Shown here: positions 26,708 to 35,344 of the stretch, piece by piece | Layout: each line of letters starts with the position of its first letter | Position numbering within the stretch: the stretch's first letter is position 1 | Assembly (NCBI RefSeq): GCF_042666235.1 | Contig: NZ_JBHTFQ010000003.1 | Coordinates: 124,001 to 188,000 of the forward strand | Reading direction: 5' to 3' | Source of the DNA: Halodurantibacterium daqingensis | GTDB lineage: Bacteria > Pseudomonadota > Alphaproteobacteria > Rhodobacterales > Rhodobacteraceae | DNA length: 64,000 bases | Translations under genes and position numbers: made by a program | Notes under the pieces: model-generated | Seen by the model: only the letters and a program-made list of their open reading frames with translations | Told to the model about the DNA's origin: nothing | Database searches by the model: none

Positions 26708-27111
26708 ACCCCGATGTCCGGGCCGGGGCAGTAGAGCGGTGCGGGGCTGCGGTCCACCTCGATCAGATCGCCACCGCCGCCTGCGCCGTCCATGAATCGG
26801 GCGCGCAGCCCCTCCGGCGTCTGGAAGAAACGCCAGCACTGGGGCGTCGGATCGTGTTCGTAGGTAAAGCAGATGTCTTCCCCAACCTCGTACCAGCTGC
26901 CACGGCGGCATTCCTGACCGATGAAGGACCAGATCACCTCGCGGTTCGGCAGGTATTGTTCCACCCCATAGGGCACGCCCTCGGTGCCATAGGTCAGGGT
27001 GCGGCCGGTAACCTCGCGCTCGAACTCGGCGCCCGTCATCGGCGTTTCGGCATGGGCTGCGGCGGTCGTCAGGGGCAGAAGGCAGAGGGCCATCAGGAGG
27101 GGGAAACGCAT
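26704..27111 (-). CDS. Small secreted protein of unknown function
   Basis: A 135-aa protein with a clear signal peptide (MRFPLLMALCLLPLTTAAAHAE). The mature part contains four cysteines (QECRRG, DICFTY, QCWRFF, LYCPGP) that could form two disulfides, and a W-rich core (VIWSF, SWYEVG, CWRFF). I do not recognise the family with certainty; it resembles small periplasmic proteins widespread in Rhodobacterales. Three consecutive ATG codons (27117-27109) make the exact start uncertain. It is convergent with xseA, sharing a CTAG at the stops. Confidence 0.75.
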   Translation of the reverse strand: MRFPLLMALCLLPLTTAAAHAETPMTGAEFEREVTGRTLTYGTEGVPYGVEQYLPNREVIWSFIGQECRRGSWYEVGEDICFTYEHDPTPQCWRFFQTPEGLRARFMDGAGGGGDLIEVDRSPAPLYCPGPDIGV

Positions 27112-27279
27112 CATCATCTCTTTCACCTCGGTCGCGCCCAGACTGGCAGATTGGCGGGCTGATGGCTACCCGCCGCAGGGATCTGCGTGACGGGGTTCGG
27201 CGGATTTCCGGCAGGGCAGCCCTTCCATCCGGGACAAGGCTGTATTAGCTGGGAATGACCATCAGTGTCCGGAGGTATC

Positions 27280-28332
27280 ATGTCGTTTTTCAAGAAGCTG
27301 AAGGACCGGATGCTGAAATCCTCGGCGCGTCTCGGTGAAGGGCTCGATGCGCTGGTCGATGAGGCTGGCCTTGACGAGGCTGCGCCGCGACCCGCCGCAT
27401 CAGTGCCGCCACTGGCCGAACCGGCACCGCAGCCCGCCGCACCGGCGCAAGGCGGGATGCTGGGGCGCCTTTTCGGGCGCGAGGAAGAGCCGCGCCGCGT
27501 CCTGGACGACGCGATGCTGGAGAACCTCGAGGAATTGCTGATCCAGGCGGACATGGGCGTTGAAACCGCCCTGCGCGTCACGGCCAATCTGGCCGAGGGG
27601 CGCTTTGGCAAGCGTGTTTCGGCCCAGGAAATCCGCGAGCTTCTGGCGGATGAGATTGCCCGCATCATGGAGCCGGTGGCCCGTCCGATGCCGCTTTATC
27701 CGTCCCGGCCGCAGGTCGTGCTGGTGGTGGGGGTCAATGGATCGGGCAAGACCACGACGATCGGCAAGCTCGCCAGCCAGTTCCGCGCGGCAGGCAAGAA
27801 GGTGGTGATCGCGGCGGGCGACACCTTCCGCGCGGCCGCCGTGGAACAGCTTCAGGTCTGGGGCGAGCGCGCCGGCGTGCCGGTGATGACGGCGCCGGAA
27901 GGGTCAGACCCTGCCAGCCTTGCCTTCGACGCGATGACGCGCGCGCAGGAAGAGGGCGCGGATCTTCTGATGATCGACACGGCGGGCCGGTTGCAGAACC
28001 GCGCCGACCTGATGGAGGAACTCGCCAAGATCGTGCGTGTGATCCGCAAGAAGGATCCTTCGGCCCCGCATAACACGCTTCTGGTTCTGGATGCGACCAC
28101 CGGGCAGAACGCTCTCAGCCAGGTGGAAACCTTCCGCAAGCTGGCCGACGTTTCGGGCCTGGTGATGACCAAGCTTGACGGCACCGCGCGCGGCGGGGTT
28201 CTGGTGGCCCTTGCCGACCGGTTCGGCCTTCCGATCCACGCCATCGGGGTGGGGGAACAGATTGACGATCTGCAACCGTTTGATCCGCGCGACTTCGCCC
28301 GTGCCCTGACCGGCGCCGGGGAGGCAGGATAA
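27280..28332 (+). CDS. ftsY: Signal recognition particle receptor FtsY
   Basis: SRP receptor GTPase that brings ribosomes making membrane proteins to SecYEG. The 350-aa product has a short acidic/proline-rich A domain (residues 1-60), the helical N domain, and the G domain with VVGVNGSGKTTTIGKLA, DTFRAAAVEQL, MIDTAGRLQN and MTKLDGTARGG. The A domain is short, typical for alphaproteobacteria. The ATG at 27280 follows GGAGG by four bases; an in-frame GTG five codons earlier lacks an RBS. Confidence 0.97.
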   Translation: MSFFKKLKDRMLKSSARLGEGLDALVDEAGLDEAAPRPAASVPPLAEPAPQPAAPAQGGMLGRLFGREEEPRRVLDDAMLENLEELLIQADMGVETALRVTANLAEGRFGKRVSAQEIRELLADEIARIMEPVARPMPLYPSRPQVVLVVGVNGSGKTTTIGKLASQFRAAGKKVVIAAGDTFRAAAVEQLQVWGERAGVPVMTAPEGSDPASLAFDAMTRAQEEGADLLMIDTAGRLQNRADLMEELAKIVRVIRKKDPSAPHNTLLVLDATTGQNALSQVETFRKLADVSGLVMTKLDGTARGGVLVALADRFGLPIHAIGVGEQIDDLQPFDPRDFARALTGAGEAG

Positions 28333-28345
28333 CGGTTTGCGTGGG

Positions 28346-28870
28346 TCAGTCGGTGCTGGGCCGCCCGTCGCCATCGCCCAGTGTGCGTGCGCGGGCGGCA
28401 ATCGCGCTGGACGCGGTGCGCAGCATCCACAGCACAACAAGGGCGATTCCGGTCGCAATCAGCGCCAGCACGATGCGCCCGGTGCCGCAGGCAAGGCCGA
28501 TCGCCCCCGCCAGCCACATGCCGGCGCCCGTTGTAAGCCCATGCACCTGACCCCCCGAGGTGATGATCGATCCCGCCGCCAGGAACGCTACCCCGGCCGT
28601 GACCGCTTCGATCAGGCGCAACGGGTCGGTCTGCTGATCGGCGGCGCCGGCAATCTCGACATTGATCAGCTCGAATGCGATCAGCGTGAACAGGCAGGCG
28701 GCAAGCGAGATCAGGATATGGGTCCGCAGCCCCGCCGAATGGGCGTGGTATTCGCGTTCGAACCCGATGGCGGCCCCCAGCACCACGGCAGTGATCAGCC
28801 GCACCACCACAGTTTCCACGGCGACGGACTGGAACGGCGCATTGAAGTCGGCAAGCAGGGCTTCGAGCAT
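28346..28870 (-). CDS. MgtC/SapB family membrane protein
   Basis: A 174-aa MgtC-fold protein with about four or five membrane helices. The hallmark segment is VVVRLITAVVLGAAIGFEREYHAHSAGLRTHI, followed by AGVAFLAAGSIITSG and GLTTGAGMWLAGAIGLACG. MgtC proteins affect survival at low Mg2+ and inhibit F-type ATP synthase in some bacteria. The unrelated C-terminal ACT-like domain of long MgtC proteins is missing, so this is the short SapB-like form. The ATG at 28870 was chosen because the family N-terminus starts there. Confidence 0.88.
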   Translation of the reverse strand: MLEALLADFNAPFQSVAVETVVVRLITAVVLGAAIGFEREYHAHSAGLRTHILISLAACLFTLIAFELINVEIAGAADQQTDPLRLIEAVTAGVAFLAAGSIITSGGQVHGLTTGAGMWLAGAIGLACGTGRIVLALIATGIALVVLWMLRTASSAIAARARTLGDGDGRPSTD

Positions 28871-28968
28871 CGGGACATCTTCCGCAAAAGGGTGCCGCAG
28901 CGCCCCGAGGTGAACCTTCCTGCCAACGCCGCCGCCGCGCGGCAGGTTCCGCATGAGGATTGTCGGAC

Positions 28969-29868
28969 ATGACAGCCTGGCTGACCAGCCTTGAAGGAAC
29001 CGCGACCGGCCAGCAGGTTGCATTGGCGCTGGCGCTGCTCGCGGCACTGCTGCACGCGGTCTTTGGCGCGCTTCAGAAGGGCCGGCATGATCCCTGGATC
29101 AGCCGCGCGGCGATGGATCTGTTCTACATGCTGATTGCGCTGCCCTTTGCGCTGTTCGTCGTTCCCTGGCCGGAACCGCATATGTGGCCGATCTTTGCCG
29201 GCGCCTTCGTGATCCACACCGGCTACAAGGTGTTTCAGGCGATGGCCTATACGCGGGGCGCCTACACGGTGGTCTATCCCGTCGTGCGCGGGACCGGACC
29301 GCTTTTTGCCGTGTTCGGGGCCTGGCTTCTGTTCGGCGAAACCTTCAACGCGTGGCAATGGCTGGGCGTTGCGGTGCTTCTGTCGGGGATCTTCGGGCTG
29401 GCGGCCTATAATCTTGTGCATGTCAGCGTGGCGCGGGACACGCTGATCCCGGCGCTGGGGCTTGCGGTGCTGACCGGTGCCTTCGTGGCACTTTACACGA
29501 CCTATGACGCCTATGGCATCCGCGCCACCGCCGACCCCTTCACCTTTCTGGCGTGGTTCTTCTTCATCGACGGGTTGTTCATGCCGCTCTGGACCTGGCG
29601 CCAGTGGCGGGCGCTGCCGGCATCGGCGCTGGCACCGCTGTTGCGACGGGGCCTGATCGGGGCGGTGGTCGCGATCTTCAGCTTCGGGTCGATCATGATG
29701 GCAACGCGGCTGGGGCAGGTGGGGCAGGCGGCGGTGCTGCGCGAAACCTCGACCGTCTTTGCCGCGGCGATCGGTTGGCTTGCCTTGGGTGAAACCGTCG
29801 GGCCGCGGCGGGTTGCGCTTATGGCTTTGATTGCGGCGGGCGCGGTGATAGTTCAGTTTGCGGCATGA
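28969..29868 (+). CDS. EamA/DMT-family transporter
   Basis: Ten-helix DMT permease, 299 aa. First repeat ends in TVVYPVVRGTGPLFAVFGAWLLFGE; the second ends in VLRETSTVFAAAIGWLALGETVGPRR. Substrate unknown. A TTG three codons upstream is in frame, but the ATG at 28969 with GAGG 11 bases before it is the better start. It is immediately followed by ispZ (the stop overlaps an alternative ATG), so the two are co-transcribed. Confidence 0.88.
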   Translation: MTAWLTSLEGTATGQQVALALALLAALLHAVFGALQKGRHDPWISRAAMDLFYMLIALPFALFVVPWPEPHMWPIFAGAFVIHTGYKVFQAMAYTRGAYTVVYPVVRGTGPLFAVFGAWLLFGETFNAWQWLGVAVLLSGIFGLAAYNLVHVSVARDTLIPALGLAVLTGAFVALYTTYDAYGIRATADPFTFLAWFFFIDGLFMPLWTWRQWRALPASALAPLLRRGLIGAVVAIFSFGSIMMATRLGQVGQAAVLRETSTVFAAAIGWLALGETVGPRRVALMALIAAGAVIVQFAA

Positions 29869-29879
29869 GAGGAGACGAA

Positions 29880-30482
29880 ATGGACGAGCAGAAACAGGTA
29901 TCCCCCCTCGTGAAGATGGGGCTGGAGCTGGGGCCGGTACTGGCGTTCTTCGTCGGGTATCTGCTGGTGCGCGACCAGGTGTTCACCATTGGCGGGCGCG
30001 ACTACAGCGGCTTCATCGTGGTGACGGCGGCGTTCATCCCGCTGCTTCTGGCCTGCACGGGGCTGTTGTGGTGGCTTTCCGGCCACCTTTCCCGGATGCA
30101 GGTGATGACGGCGGTGCTGGTCGTGCTGTTCGGGGGGCTCTCGGTCTGGCTGAACGACGAACGGTTCTTCAAGATCAAGCCGACCATCATCTACCTGTTC
30201 TTCGCCGGTCTGCTGGGCGTGGGACTGCTGCGTGGCCAGTCCTGGCTGCAATACGTCATGGAAGGCATGATGCCGCTGCGCCCCGAGGGCTGGATGATCC
30301 TCACCCGGCGGCTGGCGCTGTTCTTCGCCGGACTCGCGCTGGCAAACGAGGTGGTCTGGCGGACGATGTCCACCGACGCCTGGGTCAATTTCAAGACCTT
30401 CGGGATCACCGTCGCCATGTTCCTGTTCTTCATGGCGCAATCCAAGCTGATGCAGACGCACGGGATCGTGCAGAAGGACTAG
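29880..30482 (+). CDS. ispZ: Inner membrane septation protein IspZ/YciB
   Basis: A 200-aa integral membrane protein of the YciB family, implicated in cell envelope integrity and septation. Five or so helices are visible, with conserved LELGPVLAFFVGYLLV at the start, NDERFFKIKPTIIYLFFAGLL in the middle, and RPEGWMILTRRLALFFAGLALANEVVWR. The ATG at 29880 is preceded by GAGGAGA, so I prefer it over the ATG 15 bases upstream. Confidence 0.94.
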   Translation: MDEQKQVSPLVKMGLELGPVLAFFVGYLLVRDQVFTIGGRDYSGFIVVTAAFIPLLLACTGLLWWLSGHLSRMQVMTAVLVVLFGGLSVWLNDERFFKIKPTIIYLFFAGLLGVGLLRGQSWLQYVMEGMMPLRPEGWMILTRRLALFFAGLALANEVVWRTMSTDAWVNFKTFGITVAMFLFFMAQSKLMQTHGIVQKD

Positions 30483-30502
30483 GGGCGGCCGGGACCGCCC
30501 CT
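30481..30502 (+). terminator. Hairpin between convergent ispZ and GST genes
   Basis: Stem AGGGGCGG / CCGCCCCT (8 bp) with loop CCGGGA, starting inside the ispZ stop codon. There is no T-run, so this may be a bidirectional weak terminator or an mRNA 3'-end hairpin serving both convergent genes. Confidence 0.55.
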
Positions 30503-30515
30503 GCCCGGGCGCGGA

Positions 30516-31220
<705 letters not shown>

Positions 31221-31332
31221 GCATGTCCCCTTTCGGAGGCAATGATGCAGCATCAGGCGGAAAGGACAAGGGCCGCAGGGGCGACCTTCCAGAAAGGTTG
31301 ACGTGACGCGCGTGCAGGTCTATCGCAGGGCC

Positions 31333-31385
31333 GTGGCGCTTTGTGACCGGATTGCGGGCCACGTTAAACATTCCGCTAAAGAGGG
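31333..31385 (+). promoter_or_regulatory. SAM-II riboswitch (metZ leader)
   Basis: Matches the SAM-II (SAM-alpha) consensus. P1 pairs GTGGC (31333-31337) with GCCAC (31358-31362); the loop contains GACCGGATTGC; the 3' side reads ACGTTAAACATTCCGCTAAAG, with the GCTAAA element that forms the pseudoknot. The same conserved order occurs in known metX/metA SAM-II RNAs. It is expected to bind S-adenosylmethionine and lower expression of metZ downstream. Confidence 0.88.
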
Positions 31386-31396
31386 CAGGGCGCAGG

Positions 31397-31424
31397 CCCC
31401 CACCTTGATCCGGTGGGGGTTTTT
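31397..31424 (+). terminator. Intrinsic terminator linked to the SAM-II riboswitch
   Basis: Perfect 8-bp stem CCCCCACC / GGTGGGGG with a 7-nt loop, followed by TTTTTC. It lies 11 bases after the riboswitch core and 17 bp before the metZ ATG, so it would stop transcription before the gene. This makes the leader a transcriptional attenuator, whereas many SAM-II elements act on translation. Confidence 0.85.
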
Positions 31425-31441
31425 CTTTGGCGGGGGCTGCC

Positions 31442-32623
31442 ATGGCAGAAAACTGGAAGACACGCACCAAGCTGGTGCATACGGGCGCCCGGCGCAGCCA
31501 GTATGGCGAGATGTCCGAGGCGATCTTTCTGACCCAGGGCTTCGTCTATGATACGGCCGAGGCTGCCGAAGCGCGGTTCGTGCAGGCGGGCCCGGACGAA
31601 TTCATCTATGCCCGTTACGGCAACCCGACCGTTGCGATGTTCGAGGACCGGATTGCGGCGATCGAGGGCACCGAGGATGCCTTTGCCACGGCGTCCGGGA
31701 TGGCTGCGGTGAACGGGGCGCTGATGTCGATGCTGCGGGCGGGCGATCACGTCGTGTCGTCACGGGCGCTCTTCGGATCCTGCCTTTACATCCTCGAGGA
31801 AATCCTGCGACGCTTTGGCGTCGAGGTGACCCTTGTCGATGGCACCGATCTGGAGCAGTGGCGCGCGGCGGTGCGGCCCGGAACGCGCGCGGTTTTCTTC
31901 GAATCGGTGTCGAACCCGACACTTGAGCTGATCGATATCGCCGCCGTCGCCGAAATCGCCCATGCCGTGGGTGCGCTGGTGGTGGTGGACAATGTCTTTG
32001 CCACGCCGGTCTTTTCGCGCGCCGTGGAACTGGGTGCGGATGTGGTGGTCTATTCGACCACCAAGCATATCGACGGGCAGGGCCGTTGCCTTGGCGGCGT
32101 GATCTGCGGCAGCCGCGATTTCATCCGCAAGACAGTCGAAACCTACATGAAGCACACCGGCGGCTCGATGAGCCCGTTCAATGCCTGGGTCATGCTGAAG
32201 GGCCTTGAAACGCTGGACCTGCGGGTGCGCGCCCAGGACGAAAGCGCGCTGATCATCGCCAGGGCGCTTGAGGGCGACGAACGGTTGCACCGGGTTCTGC
32301 ATCCGCTTCTGCCCAGCCATCCGCAGCACAGTCTGGCCGCGCAGGTCATGGGGGGTGGCGGCACGGTGCTGGCCATCGACCTGAAGGGCGGAAAAGAGGC
32401 CGCGTTCCGGTTCCTCAACGCGCTGAAGATCTTCAAGATCACCAATAACCTGGGCGACGCCAAAAGCCTCGTGACCCATCCGGCCACAACCACCCACCAG
32501 CGCCTGCCCGAGGATCAGAAGGCGCTGCTGGGCATCACGCCCGGCCTGATCCGCGTGTCGGTGGGGCTTGAGGATCCGGATGATCTGGTCGCGGATCTGC
32601 GGCAGGCACTGGATGTGATCTGA
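31442..32623 (+). CDS. metZ: O-succinylhomoserine sulfhydrylase
   Basis: PLP enzyme making homocysteine directly from O-succinylhomoserine and sulfide, in methionine synthesis. The 393-aa product belongs to the Cys/Met metabolism family: YARYGNPTVAMFEDRI, the cofactor stacking region TASGMAAVNGAL, and the PLP lysine in STTKHIDGQGRCLGG. The SAM-II riboswitch upstream fits exactly this gene in alphaproteobacteria. The ATG at 31442 is preferred over an in-frame TTG within the leader. Confidence 0.94.
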   Translation: MAENWKTRTKLVHTGARRSQYGEMSEAIFLTQGFVYDTAEAAEARFVQAGPDEFIYARYGNPTVAMFEDRIAAIEGTEDAFATASGMAAVNGALMSMLRAGDHVVSSRALFGSCLYILEEILRRFGVEVTLVDGTDLEQWRAAVRPGTRAVFFESVSNPTLELIDIAAVAEIAHAVGALVVVDNVFATPVFSRAVELGADVVVYSTTKHIDGQGRCLGGVICGSRDFIRKTVETYMKHTGGSMSPFNAWVMLKGLETLDLRVRAQDESALIIARALEGDERLHRVLHPLLPSHPQHSLAAQVMGGGGTVLAIDLKGGKEAAFRFLNALKIFKITNNLGDAKSLVTHPATTTHQRLPEDQKALLGITPGLIRVSVGLEDPDDLVADLRQALDVI

Positions 32624-32721
32624 CAAGAAGATCCAGACGTATTCTGCCTGAAAGAGTTGGACATCGGCGCGCCCATCCCCAACTATGGGGCGGGTCGGCC
32701 CAACCCATCCGAGGGGAAGAC

Positions 32722-33816
32722 ATGAATATCCACACGCCCGAGATCGACCGCAAGCCCAGCGAACAGGAGGCCGCAGAAGCGCTTGCGCTGTTGCGGCAAT
32801 GGGCCAGCAAGGCCAGCGACGCCGAAATCGACCGGCTTGATCCGGCGGTGGGCGGGCTTCTGCCCGGCGCTGTCCCCTATCCCGACCTGAGTCGCACCTA
32901 TCCCGCCGGTTTCGAGGCTGATGAAGCCTACAAGGCCAGCCTGCCCGATCTTCAGAACGGTCCTGCAAGTCTGATCAAGGGCGCCCGGCAACAGATCCAG
33001 CATGTCGGCATTTCCAACTTCCGCCTGCCGATCCGGTTCCACACCCGTGACAACGGAGATCTGACGCTTGAAACCTCGGTGACCGGCACGGTCAGCCTCG
33101 AGGCCGAGAAGAAGGGCATCAACATGTCGCGCATCATGCGCAGCTTCTACAACCACGCCGAACGGACGTTCAGCTTTGGCGTGATCGAAGCGGCGCTGGA
33201 CGACTACAAATCGGATCTGGAGTCGCTGGATGCCCGAATCCAGATGCGGCTCTCGTTTCCCATGCGCGTCACGTCGCTGCGGTCGGGGCTGCAGGGCTAC
33301 CAGTACTATGACATCGCGCTTGAGCTGATCGAACAGGCCGGCGCGCGCAAGAAGATCATGCATCTGGATTATGTCTACAGTTCGACCTGCCCGTGCTCGC
33401 TGGAGCTGTCCGAACATGCCCGCCGCACGCGCGGCCAGCTTGCCACGCCACACTCGCAGCGTTCGGTGGCGCGTCTGTCGGTCGAGATCGTGGGCGCGCA
33501 GTGCCTCTGGTTCGAGGACCTGATCGATCTGTGCCGTGCAGCCGTGCCCACGGAAACGCAGGTGATGGTCAAGCGCGAGGATGAACAGGCCTTTGCGGAA
33601 CTGAATGCCGCCAATCCGATCTTTGTCGAAGATGCGGCGCGGTCGTTCTGTGGCGAACTGCTGAAGGACAAGCGGATCGGCGATTTCAGGGTGGTGGCAA
33701 GCCATCAGGAAAGCCTGCACAGCCATGACGCGGTCAGCATCCTGACACATGGCGAAACCTTCGCAGCGCAAAGTCTCGATCCGCGCCTGTTCAACACGCT
33801 TTACCACGCTGGCTGA
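32722..33816 (+). CDS. folE2: GTP cyclohydrolase FolE2 (type IB)
   Basis: First enzyme of tetrahydrofolate synthesis, converting GTP to dihydroneopterin triphosphate. The 364-aa type IB enzyme is unlike canonical FolE and uses a metal bound by the cysteine in YSSTCPCSLELSEH; other blocks are RLPIRFHTRDN, QRSVARLSVEI, and SHQESLHSHDAVS. FolE2 can use metals other than Zn2+ and is often induced under zinc limitation, but I see no Zur box. RBS GAGGGGAAG precedes the ATG. The folB and folP genes lie 11 kb further right. Confidence 0.96.
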   Translation: MNIHTPEIDRKPSEQEAAEALALLRQWASKASDAEIDRLDPAVGGLLPGAVPYPDLSRTYPAGFEADEAYKASLPDLQNGPASLIKGARQQIQHVGISNFRLPIRFHTRDNGDLTLETSVTGTVSLEAEKKGINMSRIMRSFYNHAERTFSFGVIEAALDDYKSDLESLDARIQMRLSFPMRVTSLRSGLQGYQYYDIALELIEQAGARKKIMHLDYVYSSTCPCSLELSEHARRTRGQLATPHSQRSVARLSVEIVGAQCLWFEDLIDLCRAAVPTETQVMVKREDEQAFAELNAANPIFVEDAARSFCGELLKDKRIGDFRVVASHQESLHSHDAVSILTHGETFAAQSLDPRLFNTLYHAG

Positions 33817-33881
33817 GCCAGGGCGGACCGGGTGCTGCGGCAGGCTTGACAGTTCGTGCTGCGAGCGCCAAGCCTGCGCGA

Positions 33882-35330
33882 ATGTTCGATGCGCGCCCGG
33901 TCGGTTATGTCATAGGTCTCCTTGTCGCCGTTCTGGGCGCTGCCATGCTGTTGCCCATGCTGGCCGATCTTCTGCGCGGCGATCCGCACTGGATGGTGTT
34001 CTTCGAATGCGCGGTCATCACCGGCCTTTCAGGGGGGCTGATCGCGCTGGCCTGTTCGAACAGCCTCGGGCGGGGGCTGAACATCCAGCAATCCTTCCTG
34101 CTGACCACAGGTGTCTGGATCGCGCTGCCAGCCTTCGGGGCGCTGCCGTTCATGATGGGTGTGCCGGGGGCAAGCTTTACCGACGCGATGTTCGAATCCA
34201 TGTCGGGCATGACCACCACCGGCGCGACCGTTTTCGTCGGACTGGACGACATGCCTGCGGGAACGCTGCTGTGGCGGGGCATGTTGCAATGGCTGGGCGG
34301 GCTGGGCATCGTCATCGTGGCGCTGATCTTCCTGCCGGTCATGAAGGTCGGCGGGATGCAGTTCTTCCGCTCGGAAGGGTTCGACACGCTGGGCAAGATC
34401 CTGCCGCGCGCGCTCGACATCTCTTCGGCGCTGATCCAGGTCTATGTGGCGCTGACAGTGGCCTGCACGATCGTCTATTACAGTCTCGGGATGACCGGGT
34501 TTGACGCGCTGGTCCATGCGCTGACCACCATTGCAACGGGCGGGTTTTCAACCACTGACGCTTCCTTTGCCGCCTTTCGCGGCCCGCTGGAATATGCCTC
34601 GACGGTTTTCATGCTGCTCGCCACGCTGCCCTTCATCCGTTACGTCCAGGTCCTCAATGGCTCGGTCACACCGCTTTGGCAGGATCTGCAGGTGCGCGCC
34701 TATCTGCGCTGGGCCTTCTACGCCATCGTGGCGGTGGTGCTTTACCGGTCCTACACGCAGGATGTGCCGTTCTTCGTGATCCTGCGCGAAACCACCTTCA
34801 ACATCGTGACGCTGTTCTCCGGCACCGGCTATGGCAGTGCCGATGTGACATCCTGGGGCGCGTTTTCCTTCGTCGTCATCATCATCGTCGGGATGATCGG
34901 GGGCTGCACCTCATCCACCGGCTGTTCGATCAAGGTGTTCCGCTATCTTGTGCTGCTGGAAGGGATCAAGGCACAGGTCCGCCGCATCCAGAGCCCGAGC
35001 CGGGTGATCCCTGTCCGCCTTGGCGGGCGCGCGGTGGGCGAGGATGTCTTGAATTCGGTGATCGTGCTGTTCACCTGTTTCATCCTGACCTTCGGCCTGA
35101 CAGCCGTGGCCCTGTCGATGACGGGCCTGCAGACCCTGACTGCCTTGACTGCGGCCTGGACGGCCATCTTCAACATCGGCCCGGCCTTTGGCCCCGAGGT
35201 GGGGCCGACCGGCGCCGTCGATGCCTTTCCGGCGCTTGCCAAATGGCTGATGATCTTCGCCATGCTTCTGGGCCGGCTGGAGCTTCTGGCGGTATTCGTC
35301 CTGTTCGTGCCGCGGTTCTGGCGCGGCTGA
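33882..35330 (+). CDS. trkH: TrkH family potassium uptake protein
   Basis: Membrane subunit of the Trk K+ importer, 482 aa, about ten helices. Four P-loop filter regions are visible: SMSGMTTTGATVF, TTIATGGFSTTDASF, TLFSGTGYGSADVT and TAIFNIGPAFGPEVGPTGA. Other conserved parts are MLQWLGGLGIVIVALIFLPV and MIGGCTSSTGCSIKVFRYLVL. It needs a TrkA-type nucleotide-binding partner, which is not in this window. An in-frame TTG upstream is rejected in favour of ATG 33882, though no strong RBS is visible. Confidence 0.94.
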   Translation: MFDARPVGYVIGLLVAVLGAAMLLPMLADLLRGDPHWMVFFECAVITGLSGGLIALACSNSLGRGLNIQQSFLLTTGVWIALPAFGALPFMMGVPGASFTDAMFESMSGMTTTGATVFVGLDDMPAGTLLWRGMLQWLGGLGIVIVALIFLPVMKVGGMQFFRSEGFDTLGKILPRALDISSALIQVYVALTVACTIVYYSLGMTGFDALVHALTTIATGGFSTTDASFAAFRGPLEYASTVFMLLATLPFIRYVQVLNGSVTPLWQDLQVRAYLRWAFYAIVAVVLYRSYTQDVPFFVILRETTFNIVTLFSGTGYGSADVTSWGAFSFVVIIIVGMIGGCTSSTGCSIKVFRYLVLLEGIKAQVRRIQSPSRVIPVRLGGRAVGEDVLNSVIVLFTCFILTFGLTAVALSMTGLQTLTALTAAWTAIFNIGPAFGPEVGPTGAVDAFPALAKWLMIFAMLLGRLELLAVFVLFVPRFWRG

Positions 35331-35344
35331 GCGCCGGCACCGTA

